This document shows positions 17,142 through 26,100 of a stretch of DNA of 64,000 nucleotides, piece by piece. Numbering within the stretch: position 1 is the stretch's first letter; each line of letters begins with the position of its first letter. The notes beneath the pieces are model-generated. The model ran no database searches and was not told the DNA's origin. It saw nothing but the letters and a program-made list of their open reading frames with translations. The stretch is from Gulosibacter chungangensis (GTDB taxonomy: Bacteria > Actinomycetota > Actinomycetes > Actinomycetales > Microbacteriaceae): assembly GCF_008831155.1 (NCBI RefSeq), contig NZ_WBKB01000007.1:95990-159989 (forward strand), in the 5' to 3' direction. Position numbers and translations under genes: made by a program.

Positions 17142-17774
17142 CTACAGGAATTCGAATTCGAGTCGAACGTCTGCATCGATCGACTCAACCAAGTTCTCGA
17201 AGAAGTTGATCGTCTGTTCTTGAAGTTGCCCCTCATATTCAGTGATGTATTCAGATTTTGACTCACTGTTCAGGATCTCATTAGCTACTTCAGACTGATC
17301 GATCTCTGGAGTTGTCCAGGCAAGCGCACCGTTCTGTTCAATCGCGGATTTGAACTCGATCTCATCGTGCCCAATAAAGATGAAATCAGGCACGGTGACC
17401 AAGAACTGATCGGGACTAGTCTGCTCGATATTGATGTCCTTACCTTCAACCCCGAGCTTGGCTTTGAACGAATAGCCCACGAACATGACCCGCTCGGAAC
17501 CAGGAACCTTCCAACCGAAAATCTCTTTCTGGCTCTGTTGCCGTTCTTGGAGACCTTCAATCCCGAGACTCAACAGAACAATCTGCTCTTCGGGCATCAC
17601 AGCGAGAACTTCTTCATAACTCGAGGGCCCCGCGGTCGGCTCTTGAGAACTACTAGAGAAGACGGAAGGCCAGGTGCCCGCTCCGATCACTAGCCCCGTG
17701 CCAAGGCCCAAGACAAGACAAACAACACCGGAAACTATCGCCCAAACCAACTTTTTCACGCAAGAAACCCCCAC
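17142..17774 (-). CDS. Membrane-anchored DUF4230-like protein
   Basis: A 210-residue protein with a single N-terminal membrane anchor (about residues 8-33, rich in Val, Gly and Leu), a Ser-rich linker, and an outward-facing domain. That domain has VMFVGYSFKAKLGVEGKDIN and DQFLVTVPDFIFIGHDEIEF, the spacing seen in DUF4230 proteins, and a Glu-rich C-terminal helix. Function is unknown. The start is a GTG at 17774 or, five codons in, a GTG at 17759 followed by KKLVW. Base composition is more AT-rich than the neighbours and flanking DNA holds gene debris, so transfer is possible. The 313 nt upstream to the VOC gene show no supported gene. Confidence 0.7.
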   Translation of the reverse strand: MGVSCVKKLVWAIVSGVVCLVLGLGTGLVIGAGTWPSVFSSSSQEPTAGPSSYEEVLAVMPEEQIVLLSLGIEGLQERQQSQKEIFGWKVPGSERVMFVGYSFKAKLGVEGKDINIEQTSPDQFLVTVPDFIFIGHDEIEFKSAIEQNGALAWTTPEIDQSEVANEILNSESKSEYITEYEGQLQEQTINFFENLVESIDADVRLEFEFL

Positions 17775-18087
17775 GGCTAGGCCATGTTCAGCCCCGAATT
17801 TGGATTTACCGAAACACTAAAGAACGAACAAAATGCGGATGAACCCAAATGCGGCGAGGTCATCATTCCCAGAAAGATTATCACCGGAATTGCGCTTCAC
17901 TTGCACCATCGCATCGTCGTTGAACGTAGCCGTGCAACTTCGCGATCAAACCGCGAGTTGAGGACAGTGTTGAGTATGCCGAATCTCGAAGTCACTAATC
18001 TTGAACGATTCGACTTCAACTACTTTCTCGACTTTCGCGTCAGCCTAAAGGCTCAACTCCACCCGGTCCAGCCAAGACCTCGTGGGT

Positions 18088-18525
18088 TTATTTCCCTCGC
18101 AGGTCTTCTGCCAGCATGACAAGGATGTCGCTGGGCCCGCGGAGATAGGTGAGCTTGTACACGTCCTCATAATTAGCCACACCTCGCAGTGGATAGCATC
18201 CATGCTTCGCCGCTGCCTGCAGCGCCTCATCAATGTCGTCTACCGCGAAGGCAACTCGATGCATCCCAATCTCATTCGGAAGGATCGGCTCCCGCTCAAT
18301 AGCCAGGGGATGGATGTACTCGAAGAGTTCGATTCGCCCGTCTCCGTCTGGCGCAGCAAGCAGCGCAATCTTTGCGTGATTCCCATCCACGCCAACCGCG
18401 GTATCCGCCCATTCGCCGCTAACGGTATCGCGGCCGAGCAGCGTCATTCCGAGATCGGAGAAGAACGCGATCGCTTGGTCTAAGTCCCGGACAGCAATGC
18501 CTACGTTCTCGAGCTTTAAGTGCAT
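18088..18525 (-). CDS. VOC family protein (methylmalonyl-CoA epimerase-like)
   Basis: A 145-residue vicinal oxygen chelate protein. The first module starts LENVGIAVRDLDQAIAFFSD and the second is IGMHRVAFAVDDIDEALQAA, with E in the strand IELFEYI as a candidate metal ligand. The sequence fits the glyoxalase/epimerase group rather than the PhnB group. The reaction is unknown and no pathway partner is adjacent. It lies downstream of the tRNA-Ala terminator on the same strand. Confidence 0.9.
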   Translation of the reverse strand: MHLKLENVGIAVRDLDQAIAFFSDLGMTLLGRDTVSGEWADTAVGVDGNHAKIALLAAPDGDGRIELFEYIHPLAIEREPILPNEIGMHRVAFAVDDIDEALQAAAKHGCYPLRGVANYEDVYKLTYLRGPSDILVMLAEDLRGK

Positions 18526-18605
18526 GCGAGAAGCCTAGGGCGGGGTGATGAGAGCTGGCGAGCTATCTCGATGGCGAAACGGCCGCCCACAATGAGCCAC
18601 ACACT

Positions 18606-18653
18606 AAAAAAACCACCCTTGACCAAACTAAAATGCCTGATCAGAGGTGGTTT
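18606..18653 (-). terminator. Intrinsic terminator of tRNA-Ala
   Basis: Reading the minus strand after the tRNA: AAACCACC (18653-18646), a 28-nt loop, then GGTGGTTT (18617-18610) running into a tract of seven T (18612-18606). Stem plus T-run immediately 3' of the tRNA fits a classical intrinsic terminator. Confidence 0.75.
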
Positions 18654-18658
18654 CCGAG

Positions 18659-18731
18659 TGGAGCTAAGGGGATTCGAACCCCTGACCCCCTGCATGCCAT
18701 GCAGGTGCGCTACCAGCTGCGCCATAGCCCC
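18659..18731 (-). tRNA. tRNA-Ala (anticodon GGC)
   Basis: A 73-nt tRNA folds without strain. The acceptor stem is GGGGCTA/TAGCTCC with the G3-U70 wobble pair that marks alanine tRNAs; discriminator is A73. The anticodon stem CCTGC/GCAGG encloses the loop ATGGCAT, so the anticodon is GGC and reads GCC. The T-arm is AGGGG-TTCGAAT-CCCCT. The 3' CCA is not encoded; the genome continues CTC. Confidence 0.97.
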
Positions 18732-18768
18732 GTATTCACTTAGCTGCTTCGCTCGAAGCAACTCCACG

Positions 18769-18798
18769 ACTATAGCCCAGATTTTCCATCGACTGCAA
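18769..18798 (-). promoter_or_regulatory. Promoter of tRNA-Ala
   Basis: On the minus strand, TTGCAG (18793-18798) and TATAGT (18769-18774) are separated by 18 bp, close to sigma-70-type consensus. The predicted start is near 18762, giving a leader of about 30 nt that contains the small hairpin GCTTCG-AGCGAAGC before the mature tRNA end at 18731. Confidence 0.7.
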
Positions 18799-18839
18799 AT
18801 CGGCGCGGAGATCTGGCGAAGAAGCCCAGTGAAATGAAC

Positions 18840-19703
18840 CTACTTGCTCTTGCGACGAGGCCAAGCATCCACAGCCATACGAATCATCACCAACACAAGG
18901 AAACCCGCGAATGTGATGTTGGCAGCCTGCGGGGACAGGGCTCCGGCCAGCCACACACCGAAAGGCGTCACTACAGCGGCACCCAGACCAATGGCAAGCG
19001 AGGCGCGAAGATCGACATTTCGGCGTCGAGTATTCGCAATTGTCCCGGACAACCCCGTCGCAATGATCATGAGCAGCGAAGAACCCTTTGCGATGAGGTC
19101 ACTCGTACCGAGCAGCAGCACCATCGCGGGCACGACAATCACTCCCCCACCGATGCCAAGCAATCCGGAAGAAATCCCCGCGAATAGCCCGATGGCAACA
19201 AGCGCCAAGCCATGCCAGAAGTCAACGTCAACGGCCGTGTCTCGCGAAGGGATCACGAGAAAGAGCGACACAATGACTACGACGAGGAACACAATGAATG
19301 CCCACTGCAGTGTGCGTTTTGCAAGCCTCGCGAGCAACCACGCCCCAATTGGCGCCCCGAGTACCGAACCAACTGCAAGCAGGAGCGCGAGAATCACACT
19401 GACGTTCCCGCTCAGCGAATACGAAACCACGCCAACGATGGACGGTGCGACGATCGCGAGCAGCGAGGTTCCGGACGCCAGCCGCTGATCAAAGTGGAAC
19501 AAGTACACCAGTATCGGCACGATGATGATGCCACCGCCGACACCAAACAAACCGGAGGCGAGACCAACCGCGAGCCCCGTAAGAATTAGTCCGAACCAAT
19601 TGCGGCGAGGGGCAAGGGCAGGTGAGTTCAAGAATTCTTCCGATCGATCGGCTCCAGCGGCAACGATAAAGACGCTACCACCGAGGCCACGCAATCCCGT
19701 CAT
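18840..19703 (-). CDS. TauE/SafE family sulfite/organosulfonate exporter
   Basis: A 287-residue membrane protein with about eight helices in two inverted repeats. Each repeat opens with the family glycine motif: GLFGVGGGIIIVP at about residues 52-64 and GLLGIGGGVIVVP at about 181-193. The N-terminal 30 residues are hydrophilic and may be cytoplasmic. Family members move sulfite, sulfonates or organic acids across the membrane; the substrate here is open. It lies divergent from the metallo-hydrolase/MHS transporter pair, with a 128-nt shared upstream region. Confidence 0.9.
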   Translation of the reverse strand: MTGLRGLGGSVFIVAAGADRSEEFLNSPALAPRRNWFGLILTGLAVGLASGLFGVGGGIIIVPILVYLFHFDQRLASGTSLLAIVAPSIVGVVSYSLSGNVSVILALLLAVGSVLGAPIGAWLLARLAKRTLQWAFIVFLVVVIVSLFLVIPSRDTAVDVDFWHGLALVAIGLFAGISSGLLGIGGGVIVVPAMVLLLGTSDLIAKGSSLLMIIATGLSGTIANTRRRNVDLRASLAIGLGAAVVTPFGVWLAGALSPQAANITFAGFLVLVMIRMAVDAWPRRKSK

Positions 19704-19831
19704 AAGTAAAACCGATTTCGAGAATAGGACTAATCCGTTTTACTTCTGCAACTTCTCCCCGCAGAGTGGATTCATCAGCACCGCAAGACGGTGCGGAATC
19801 GGAACTCGATCACTCATACAAGGGAGTTGCA

Positions 19832-20899
19832 GTGAATACGACTGTTGACCTGACACCGCGAATAGTCACGCTCGGCACCGCCGGCGGCCCTCGCTGGTGG
19901 GCATCGAAGAACGGTGAACACCGTCACGGGATCGCTACCGCTGTCGTCGTCGGCGACGTGTTCTACCTCGTGGATGCAGGCCTGGGCGTCGGTCGCCAGT
20001 TGGAAAAAGCTGGCCTTTCCTTTAACCAAATGCGGGCGATGTTCATTACTCACTTGCACTCCGACCACACCGTAGACATCCCAAGCCTGCTGCTCATGGG
20101 GCTCTACGAGCGTGACGTCGCCGGGTTGGCACCGATCCGCGTACTCGGCCCCGGTGACCGTGGGGCACTACCTCCGGTCTCGCCGCGCGCAGAGATTGCA
20201 CCACAACCCGTGTGCCCAGAAAACCCGACACCGGGAATCACCGGACTCATTGACTCGGTCGTTCAGGCCTTTGCCACAGACTTCAACGATCGCATTCTCG
20301 ATGCTCTCCGCCCTTCCCCGCTTGACTGCTACCAGGCCACTGACATTGTGATTCCGGCAGATATCGGATACCACCCGAACGACAACCCCACGCCTGCGGG
20401 GATGGCACCCTTCGAGATCTACCGTGACGAGCTCGTGACGGTAACGGCAATCCTCGTCGAGCATCCGCCCGTTGCTCCGGCATTCGCATTCCGCTTCGAC
20501 ACCGCGGAGGGTTCCGTGACAATCTCCGGCGACACGACGGCCACCGATAATTTGGTCACACTCGCCAAGGACACCGATCTCCTCCTGCACGAGGCCATCG
20601 ACTTTGACTGGGTGGCAGCTCGTTATGGTTCGAGTGACGCAGAAGCCGATCAGGCCTCCATCGATCATCACCGTCGGTCACACACCAGCCCAGAACAGGC
20701 CATCGAACTCGCTGAACGCGCTGGTGCCGCCCGTCTCGCGCTGCATCACCTGGTACCCGGCAGCAAGACCGAAGCCCAATGGCAAGAGTTCGCGCCCACG
20801 TTCTCCGGCGAATTCTTGATCCCGAACGACCTTGATTCCATCTCGTTTGCGCGCAAGGAAGCCGCAATCGAAACCACTCCAATTAAAGTAGGTGCCTAG
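19832..20899 (+). CDS. MBL-fold metallo-hydrolase (RNase Z/arylsulfatase-like)
   Basis: A 355-residue metallo-beta-lactamase-fold hydrolase. The metal motif THLHSDH is at residues 73-79, SGDTT supplies the bridging Asp, and HHLVPG near the C-terminus supplies the last His. A long insertion between about 125 and 195 (with NPTPGITGLID and PLDCYQATD) separates it from true RNase Z. The GTG start at 19832 has AGGGAG at 19821-19826. Its TAG shares one base with the GTG of the next gene (TAGTG), so the hydrolase and the transporter are translationally coupled, suggesting it acts on the imported compound or its product. Confidence 0.88.
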   Translation: MNTTVDLTPRIVTLGTAGGPRWWASKNGEHRHGIATAVVVGDVFYLVDAGLGVGRQLEKAGLSFNQMRAMFITHLHSDHTVDIPSLLLMGLYERDVAGLAPIRVLGPGDRGALPPVSPRAEIAPQPVCPENPTPGITGLIDSVVQAFATDFNDRILDALRPSPLDCYQATDIVIPADIGYHPNDNPTPAGMAPFEIYRDELVTVTAILVEHPPVAPAFAFRFDTAEGSVTISGDTTATDNLVTLAKDTDLLLHEAIDFDWVAARYGSSDAEADQASIDHHRRSHTSPEQAIELAERAGAARLALHHLVPGSKTEAQWQEFAPTFSGEFLIPNDLDSISFARKEAAIETTPIKVGA

Positions 20900-22233
20900 T
20901 GAAAACCACCGCTCCCGCCCCGATAGAAACTTCGGCTATCAGTACGTCACTCAACACGAGCATGATGCGGCGCATCCTCGCGTCGAGCTTCTTCGGCTCC
21001 ATGATCGAGTTTTACGACTTCATCTTGTTCGCCACGGCGTCATCGATCGTGTTTAGCCAAGTGTTCTTTGTGGATCTAGACCCGGGCCTCGGGCTGTTCC
21101 TCTCCTTCACGATTCTCGCGGTGGGATACGTCGCACGGCCCCTCGGCGGCGTCGTCTTTGGACACTTCGGTGACCGTCTCGGACGCAAAGGCGTCCTCGT
21201 CCTCTCAATGATGCTCATGGGTGGCACGACCGTGGCAATCGGTTTGTTTCCTCCCACAGCAGTCATCGGCGTCGCCGCACCGATTCTTCTGACCCTCTTC
21301 CGTGTGGTCCAGGGACTCGCAGTTGGCGGCGAATGGGGTGGCGCCATGCTCATCGCCCTCGAGCACGCGCCAAAGGAACGTCGCGGTTTTGCGGCCAGCT
21401 TTGCCAACATGGGCGGCCCGGCCGGTGCTGTCATGGCTACCATCGTCATGTCCGTGTTCACGATGCTGCCAGACGAGCAGTTCATCGCTTGGGGCTGGCG
21501 TGTCCCCTTCCTCCTCAGCGCGGTACTTGTGCTCATTGGTCTCGTTGTCCGCTTGAAGGTCCAAGAATCGCCTCTCTTTGCCAAGCTTGAGGAGAAGGCC
21601 GAAGAGCGCAAGACGCCTATCGTCGAGGTGATTACCAAATACCCGAAGAACCTCATTCTTGGCATTATCGCGGGCATGAGTTCATACACCGTTCAGGGGC
21701 TCATGACAGTTTGGGCCATTGCCTATGTCATCAACAATGGTCTCGACGCCACCCACGTGCTGTGGGTGAAGGCTCTCGGCGCCGCATCCACGGTCGTTGT
21801 GGTGTGGTTCGCCTCGCGCCTTTCAGACCGCTACGGTCGTCGTCCAATCATGATGCTCGGCATGGCACTTGGTGCGGTCGCCGCATTCCCAATCATGTTC
21901 ATGCTTGACCTCGGCTCGCTGTGGGCATTCGCACTCGCGCTAATCATCACGCAGGGCTTCGTCCAGGGAACAATCTTTGGCCCCTTCGGTGCGTTCTGCG
22001 CGGAGCTCTTCCCGACCCGAATCCGCTACACCGGTTCGTCGCTCGTCTACCAGGCGTCATCGACGCTTGGCGCCGGCTTCACTCCGATGATCGTGTCCGG
22101 TCTGGTTGCCCTCGTTGGCGGTTCACTATGGCTTGTGGCAGTGGTGTGGATCGCTGTATTCCTCATCGCTATTCTCGCCACTCGCTTCGTCAAGGAAGGC
22201 CGCGACGCCGACCTCGAAAGTGAAATGCGCTAG
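20899..22233 (+). CDS. MHS-type major facilitator transporter
   Basis: A 444-residue secondary transporter with 12 predicted membrane segments, of the metabolite:H+ symporter branch (ShiA/ProP/KgtP relatives). Diagnostic loops are seen: SFFGSMIEFYDF at the start of helix 1, GHFGDRLGRKGVL between helices 2 and 3, VGGEWGGAML in helix 4, RRGFAASF after it, and ELFPTRIRYTGSSL in the second half. These carriers import organic acids, shikimate or betaines. The start overlaps the stop of the hydrolase gene. It ends 5 nt from the convergent lysR-type gene, a likely regulator. Confidence 0.93.
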   Translation: MKTTAPAPIETSAISTSLNTSMMRRILASSFFGSMIEFYDFILFATASSIVFSQVFFVDLDPGLGLFLSFTILAVGYVARPLGGVVFGHFGDRLGRKGVLVLSMMLMGGTTVAIGLFPPTAVIGVAAPILLTLFRVVQGLAVGGEWGGAMLIALEHAPKERRGFAASFANMGGPAGAVMATIVMSVFTMLPDEQFIAWGWRVPFLLSAVLVLIGLVVRLKVQESPLFAKLEEKAEERKTPIVEVITKYPKNLILGIIAGMSSYTVQGLMTVWAIAYVINNGLDATHVLWVKALGAASTVVVVWFASRLSDRYGRRPIMMLGMALGAVAAFPIMFMLDLGSLWAFALALIITQGFVQGTIFGPFGAFCAELFPTRIRYTGSSLVYQASSTLGAGFTPMIVSGLVALVGGSLWLVAVVWIAVFLIAILATRFVKEGRDADLESEMR

Positions 22234-22238
22234 AGCCA

Positions 22239-23180
22239 CTAGGGCGCGTCAGGTGCGCGGTTGGATGCATTGCTTGCATCCAACCGTGCACCTTCTGCTT
22301 TGCACAGACCAATGAGTTCGGCCAGGCGTCGGCTCCGCCGCTCCTGGACGTATGCGATGCACACGTCGCTCGATTCGAAATCGATGAGCGGAATCGTCAC
22401 GATTGGCAAGCCGTCATAAGAAATATCAACGGGCGGTCGCTGCACCAGGACACTCCAGCCAAGTCCTCGGGCAACCATACCTCGCACCGCCTCAAAGCTC
22501 GTAGACCGCCACCGGACATTCGGCCCCAGTCCAGCAGCGCGAAGCTTCGGAAGCTGAGCGTCGCGGACAGAAGGTACATCCAACAACACGAATTCATCGT
22601 CACCGAATTCAGACACGTGAACCGCATCCCGATCAGCCAGACGATGGGAAGGCGAAACCAGTGCGTAGCCTTGGCCCTTCCGGATCACCTCATGCAAAAC
22701 CCCGTCCACAAGATGGCCGGTATGGGTAATGACGGCGTCGTATCGGCCGTCAAGCATCCGACGCTGCAACTCGTGACCGTCTCCCTCATCAATCCGAACT
22801 GAAACTTCGGGATTCGGAATGATGAATTTCTCTGCAATGAAGGGCACCCAGAATGGCGCCACCGCCGTGTAACAACCGATATCGAGTGGCCCCACGAGGT
22901 GCCCGGCGCGGTCCACCATCTCTTGTTGAACATCCGCAGCACGCGCAACAAGCGCGCGCGAATCATTCAGAAATCTCCGACCAGAAGACGTGAGTTGAAT
23001 GCCGTGCGAACGAGTTCGCACCATCAATTGCTGGCCGACAGCCCGTTCCAGTTCACTGAGCGACTGCGACATTGCCGCCTGCGAAATATGCGCAGCCTCC
23101 GCGGCGGCCGTGACGGTCCCAACATCGGCAGCGGTAATGAAGTGCTGCAGCTGGCGAAGTGTGAAGCGAAACGGTTCCAC
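22239..23180 (-). CDS. LysR family transcriptional regulator
   Basis: A 313-residue LysR-type regulator. The N-terminal winged helix-turn-helix spans about residues 6-65, with AAAEAAHISQAAMSQSLSELE as recognition region (quoted in part) and RTRSHGIQLTSSG. The effector-binding domain covers about 95-300 (LDIGCYTAVAPFWVP, MVARGLGWSVLV). The target is not proven; the adjacent metallo-hydrolase/MHS pair is the obvious candidate even though the genes are convergent. The 3' end of the coding sequence contains a perfect hairpin. It lies 33 nt behind rsfS. Confidence 0.93.
   Translation of the reverse strand: MEPFRFTLRQLQHFITAADVGTVTAAAEAAHISQAAMSQSLSELERAVGQQLMVRTRSHGIQLTSSGRRFLNDSRALVARAADVQQEMVDRAGHLVGPLDIGCYTAVAPFWVPFIAEKFIIPNPEVSVRIDEGDGHELQRRMLDGRYDAVITHTGHLVDGVLHEVIRKGQGYALVSPSHRLADRDAVHVSEFGDDEFVLLDVPSVRDAQLPKLRAAGLGPNVRWRSTSFEAVRGMVARGLGWSVLVQRPPVDISYDGLPIVTIPLIDFESSDVCIAYVQERRSRRLAELIGLCKAEGARLDASNASNRAPDAP
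22258..22286. terminator. Hairpin inside the lysR 3' coding end
   Basis: A perfect 12-bp inverted repeat (CGGTTGGATGCA at 22258-22269, TGCATCCAACCG at 22275-22286) with a 5-nt loop lies 25 nt beyond the stop of the convergent transporter gene, inside the last codons of the LysR gene, where it encodes the repeated Asp-Ala-Ser-Asn-Ala-Ser-Asn. It is well placed to end the transporter transcript. There is no T-tract. Confidence 0.55.
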
Positions 23181-23213
23181 AGTCCTACCGATCCCGAAGC
23201 GCCGCGTGAGCTG

Positions 23214-23597
23214 TTACTCCCCCGCAGCGTCCTCCTCGGGCAAAGCTAACTCAACCACCGGAGCATCCGCCCAGATTCGCTCGAGACCGTAGTACACGCG
23301 ATCTTCCTCGTGGAAGACGTGGACAACGAGGTCACCAAAGTCAACCAGCACCCAGCGGCCGTTGTCGGTGCCCTCGCGGCGCTTTGCTTTGATACCGAAG
23401 TCTTCGCGCAGGCGATCTTCAATTTCCTCGGCGATCGAGAGCACCATGCGCTCATTCCGGCCTGAAGCAAGCAGGAAGACGTCAGCGAAGGGCAGATTCG
23501 CACTCACATCCAGTGCCACCAGGTCGAATGCAGATCGTTCGTCGGCTGCTCTGGCGGCGACTTGGGTGAGTTCGAGGGCGTGCTCGCTTGCCGTCAT
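23214..23597 (-). CDS. rsfS: Ribosomal silencing factor RsfS
   Basis: A 127-residue RsfS/Iojap protein, which binds ribosomal protein uL14 and blocks subunit joining when nutrients are scarce. Typical segments are visible: DLVALDVSANLPFADVFLLAS, quoted in part at about residues 25-45, GTDNGRWVLVDFGDLVVHVF at about 76-95, and YYGLERIWADAP. It has the usual position directly after nadD, here with a 45-nt gap. Confidence 0.95.
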   Translation of the reverse strand: MTASEHALELTQVAARAADERSAFDLVALDVSANLPFADVFLLASGRNERMVLSIAEEIEDRLREDFGIKAKRREGTDNGRWVLVDFGDLVVHVFHEEDRVYYGLERIWADAPVVELALPEEDAAGE

Positions 23598-23642
23598 AAA
23601 GAAGGTTCTCCTACTGAGGTAAAAGGTGGATGCCGCGAAGGC

Positions 23643-24275
23643 TTATTCGTGAGTTTCAGGTTGGCGATATAGCTGGTTTTTCGCGATGTACTGTTGCACA
23701 CCGTCCGGAGTCAGGTACCAGACCTGATACCCCTTACGGACCCGAGCTCGACAGTCGGTCGAAGAGATCGCCAGGGCCGGGATTTCGAGTGTGGAAACAT
23801 GCTCTTCCGGCAACCCATCGAGATTAATCTCGTGCCCCGGTCGCGAAACCGCGACGAATCGCGCGTATTGGAACATCTCTCGAGAGTCTTTCCACTCGAG
23901 GATCTGCGTGATCGCGTCGGCACCGGTAATGAAGAACAGGTCCGCGTTTGGCGCCAGGGTGTTGATATCGCGAAGCGTGTCGATCGTGTATGTGGGACCA
24001 CCGCGGTCGATATCCACACGGCTCGTCTTAAAGCGCGGGTTGGAGGCGGTGGCAATCACCGTCATCAAGTAACGATGCTCAGCGTCGCTCACGCCGGATT
24101 TCATGTACGGCGTTCCCGTTGGGACAAAGTACACCTCGTCCAGGTCGAAGTGCTGTGCTACTTCGCTTGCTGCGACGAGGTGACCGTTGTGGATGGGATC
24201 AAAGGTACCGCCCATGATCCCAATCCGACGCCGGCGGCGGACTGCTACGTCCGCGTTCGTTTGAGTTGGCGTCAC
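23643..24275 (-). CDS. nadD: Nicotinate-nucleotide adenylyltransferase
   Basis: A 210-residue enzyme that joins nicotinate mononucleotide and ATP to form deamido-NAD in NAD synthesis. The nucleotidyltransferase motif [12 protein letters not shown] is at residues 22-33 and the second motif [10 protein letters not shown] lies near 171-180. The start is a GTG at 24275 with no strong ribosome binding site; the next Met (residue 21) would remove the first strand, so the GTG is kept. It sits in the conserved order obgE, small membrane protein, nadD, rsfS. Confidence 0.96.
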   Translation of the reverse strand: MTPTQTNADVAVRRRRRIGIMGGTFDPIHNGHLVAASEVAQHFDLDEVYFVPTGTPYMKSGVSDAEHRYLMTVIATASNPRFKTSRVDIDRGGPTYTIDTLRDINTLAPNADLFFITGADAITQILEWKDSREMFQYARFVAVSRPGHEINLDGLPEEHVSTLEIPALAISSTDCRARVRKGYQVWYLTPDGVQQYIAKNQLYRQPETHE

Positions 24276-24299
24276 GAGGCGCTAAACCGAGGCGGCACC

Positions 24300-24545
24300 C
24301 TAGTGGGTGTCGTCGTGTCCCGATTCGATGATGGGCTGGCCCGGGTGACCAACCGGGTCATGCTTGTAAAGACGTGCGGGCGACTCGTGGCGAGCCGCCA
24401 TATTACGGAACGAGAACGTCACGAGCGCGATCGCCATAAGCAGCACGAACATCATGATGCCAAACACAATGGGTGGGAAGACCATGGGCCCGGGGGTAAT
24501 GATCATTTCCTCGGCAGCCTGAATTACGGTCGGAAGCTCAAACAT
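24300..24545 (-). CDS. Small conserved membrane protein between obgE and nadD
   Basis: An 81-residue protein with one strong hydrophobic segment (PPIVFGIMMFVLLMAIALVTF at about residues 24-44, quoted in part) and a hydrophilic tail with His and Pro. ATG 24545 is preceded by AGGA; a longer frame upstream would overlap the obgE end. The gene is in the place where many Microbacteriaceae carry a similar small membrane protein next to nadD, as far as I recall. Function unknown. Confidence 0.75.
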   Translation of the reverse strand: MFELPTVIQAAEEMIITPGPMVFPPIVFGIMMFVLLMAIALVTFSFRNMAARHESPARLYKHDPVGHPGQPIIESGHDDTH

Positions 24546-24555
24546 AGTCACTATC

Positions 24556-26073
24556 CTAGCTGTTCTTTTCGTCGGCGGTTTCCGTCCAAAGGCCCGCTTC
24601 TCGCTCGGCTTCAAGCTGCGCACGGGCCGCTGCCTTCGCATCCATCCACTCGTGGTAAGCAGCCTTGCGTTCCTTACGCGTGGCTCGGGAACTCTCCTCG
24701 AGACGCGGGTCGGTACCGTGTGCCGTCATGACCTCGGCAGCCGAAGACAGCGTCGGCTCCCAATCAAAGATCTGGCCTTCGCCGGCACCAACAACCACAG
24801 TTGAGCCAGCCTGCGCACCGGCCTTGACCAGGGCATCCTCAATACCGAGCTTCGCGAGCCGGTCGGCAAGATAACCAACGGCTTCATCGTTGGTGAAATC
24901 ACACTGTTTGACCCACAACTCGGGTTTGCGCCCAATGATCCGGTAGATGTTGCCCCAGGTACCACCCTCGACGCGAATCGTGAAGGCTTCCTGGCGCTTC
25001 GGCTTCGGGCGGATGACGATCCGGGGGCGGCTTTCCAGTTCGGATGCACGTTCCTCGCGCGCCTTTTCGACGATCTCGCCCAGGGCAAAGCCGAGCTCAC
25101 GCAAACCCTCGTGGGCCACTGCCGAGACGAAAAATACTCGGAAGCCGCGTTCCTCGAGCTCCTGCTTCACAAATTCCGCCAGCTCGCGCCCGTCGGGAAT
25201 ATCGACCTTGTTCAGCACCACGAGCGAGGGACGCTCGGTCAGCGGCACCTGCCCCTCGGGCACCTCATAGGAGTTCAACTCGTTCAGAATGACGTCGAGA
25301 TCGCTCAGCGGGTCACGTCCCGGTTCCAGCGTGGCGGTATCCAGCACGTGCACGAGCACCGAACAGCGCTCCACGTGACGCAGAAACTCCAAGCCCAGGC
25401 CTCGGCCCTCTGCCGCACCTTCAATGAGCCCCGGCACGTCTGCAATCGTGAACCGGGTATTCCCGGAATCCACGACACCGAGGTTCGGGTGCAGGGTGGT
25501 AAAGGGGTAGTCGGCAATCTTCGGACGGGCAGCGCTCATCGCGGCAATCAGCGAAGACTTGCCGGCGGAGGGATACCCGACGAGCGCAACATCTGCCACG
25601 GTCTTGAGTTCGAGATGGACCTCAATCTCGTCGCCCGGCGTACCGAGCAGCGCGAAGCCCGGCGCCTTACGGCGGCTATTCGCGAGCGCGTTGTTGCCGA
25701 GCCCGCCCTGGCCACCTTCGGCGGCGAGGTAGCTCATTCCCGGTTCGCTAAGGTCAGCGAGCACCTCGCCATCCGCATCCCGAACGACGGTGCCAACCGG
25801 GACCGGGAGTTCGAGATCTTCCGCCTTCGCACCGTGGCGGTAGTCACCCATGCCGAATTCACCGGAGTTGCTGCGGCGGTGCGGCGAGTGGTGGTAACTC
25901 AGCAGTGTGGTGACATCGGGGTCTGCGACGATCGTGATGTCGCCGCCATCGCCACCGTTGCCCCCGTCAGGCCCAGCCAGCGGCTTGAATTTCTCGCGGC
26001 GAATCGACATGCAGCCGTTGCCGCCGTCTCCGGCCCGCAAATACAGCTTTACCTCGTCTACGAACGTGGTCAT
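24556..26073 (-). CDS. obgE: Obg family GTPase
   Basis: A 505-residue ribosome-assembly GTPase of the Obg/CgtA family. Domain order: glycine-rich Obg domain (about 1-160, with [10 protein letters not shown]), G domain (about 160-335: GYPSAGKSS Walker [10 protein letters not shown] switch II, NKVD base motif), the OCT domain of Gram-positives (about 355-435), and an extra charged tail of about 70 residues ending in a Lys/Arg/Glu-rich helix. It follows rpmA with a 112-nt gap that holds a 32-bp palindrome. The proBA genes often found after obgE in relatives are not here. Confidence 0.97.
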   Translation of the reverse strand: MTTFVDEVKLYLRAGDGGNGCMSIRREKFKPLAGPDGGNGGDGGDITIVADPDVTTLLSYHHSPHRRSNSGEFGMGDYRHGAKAEDLELPVPVGTVVRDADGEVLADLSEPGMSYLAAEGGQGGLGNNALANSRRKAPGFALLGTPGDEIEVHLELKTVADVALVGYPSAGKSSLIAAMSAARPKIADYPFTTLHPNLGVVDSGNTRFTIADVPGLIEGAAEGRGLGLEFLRHVERCSVLVHVLDTATLEPGRDPLSDLDVILNELNSYEVPEGQVPLTERPSLVVLNKVDIPDGRELAEFVKQELEERGFRVFFVSAVAHEGLRELGFALGEIVEKAREERASELESRPRIVIRPKPKRQEAFTIRVEGGTWGNIYRIIGRKPELWVKQCDFTNDEAVGYLADRLAKLGIEDALVKAGAQAGSTVVVGAGEGQIFDWEPTLSSAAEVMTAHGTDPRLEESSRATRKERKAAYHEWMDAKAAARAQLEAEREAGLWTETADEKNS

Positions 26074-26100
26074 CGATTCTCCATTTGTTTCGTGATGCGC

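Noticed and set aside
17784..18119. 111-codon plus-strand frame upstream of the VOC gene
   Set aside because: It overlaps the VOC gene end, has no ribosome binding site and no recognisable pattern.
18516..18767. Open frames on both strands across the tRNA-Ala gene
   Set aside because: They follow the tRNA and its terminator; the protein sequences are the usual artefacts seen on tRNA genes.
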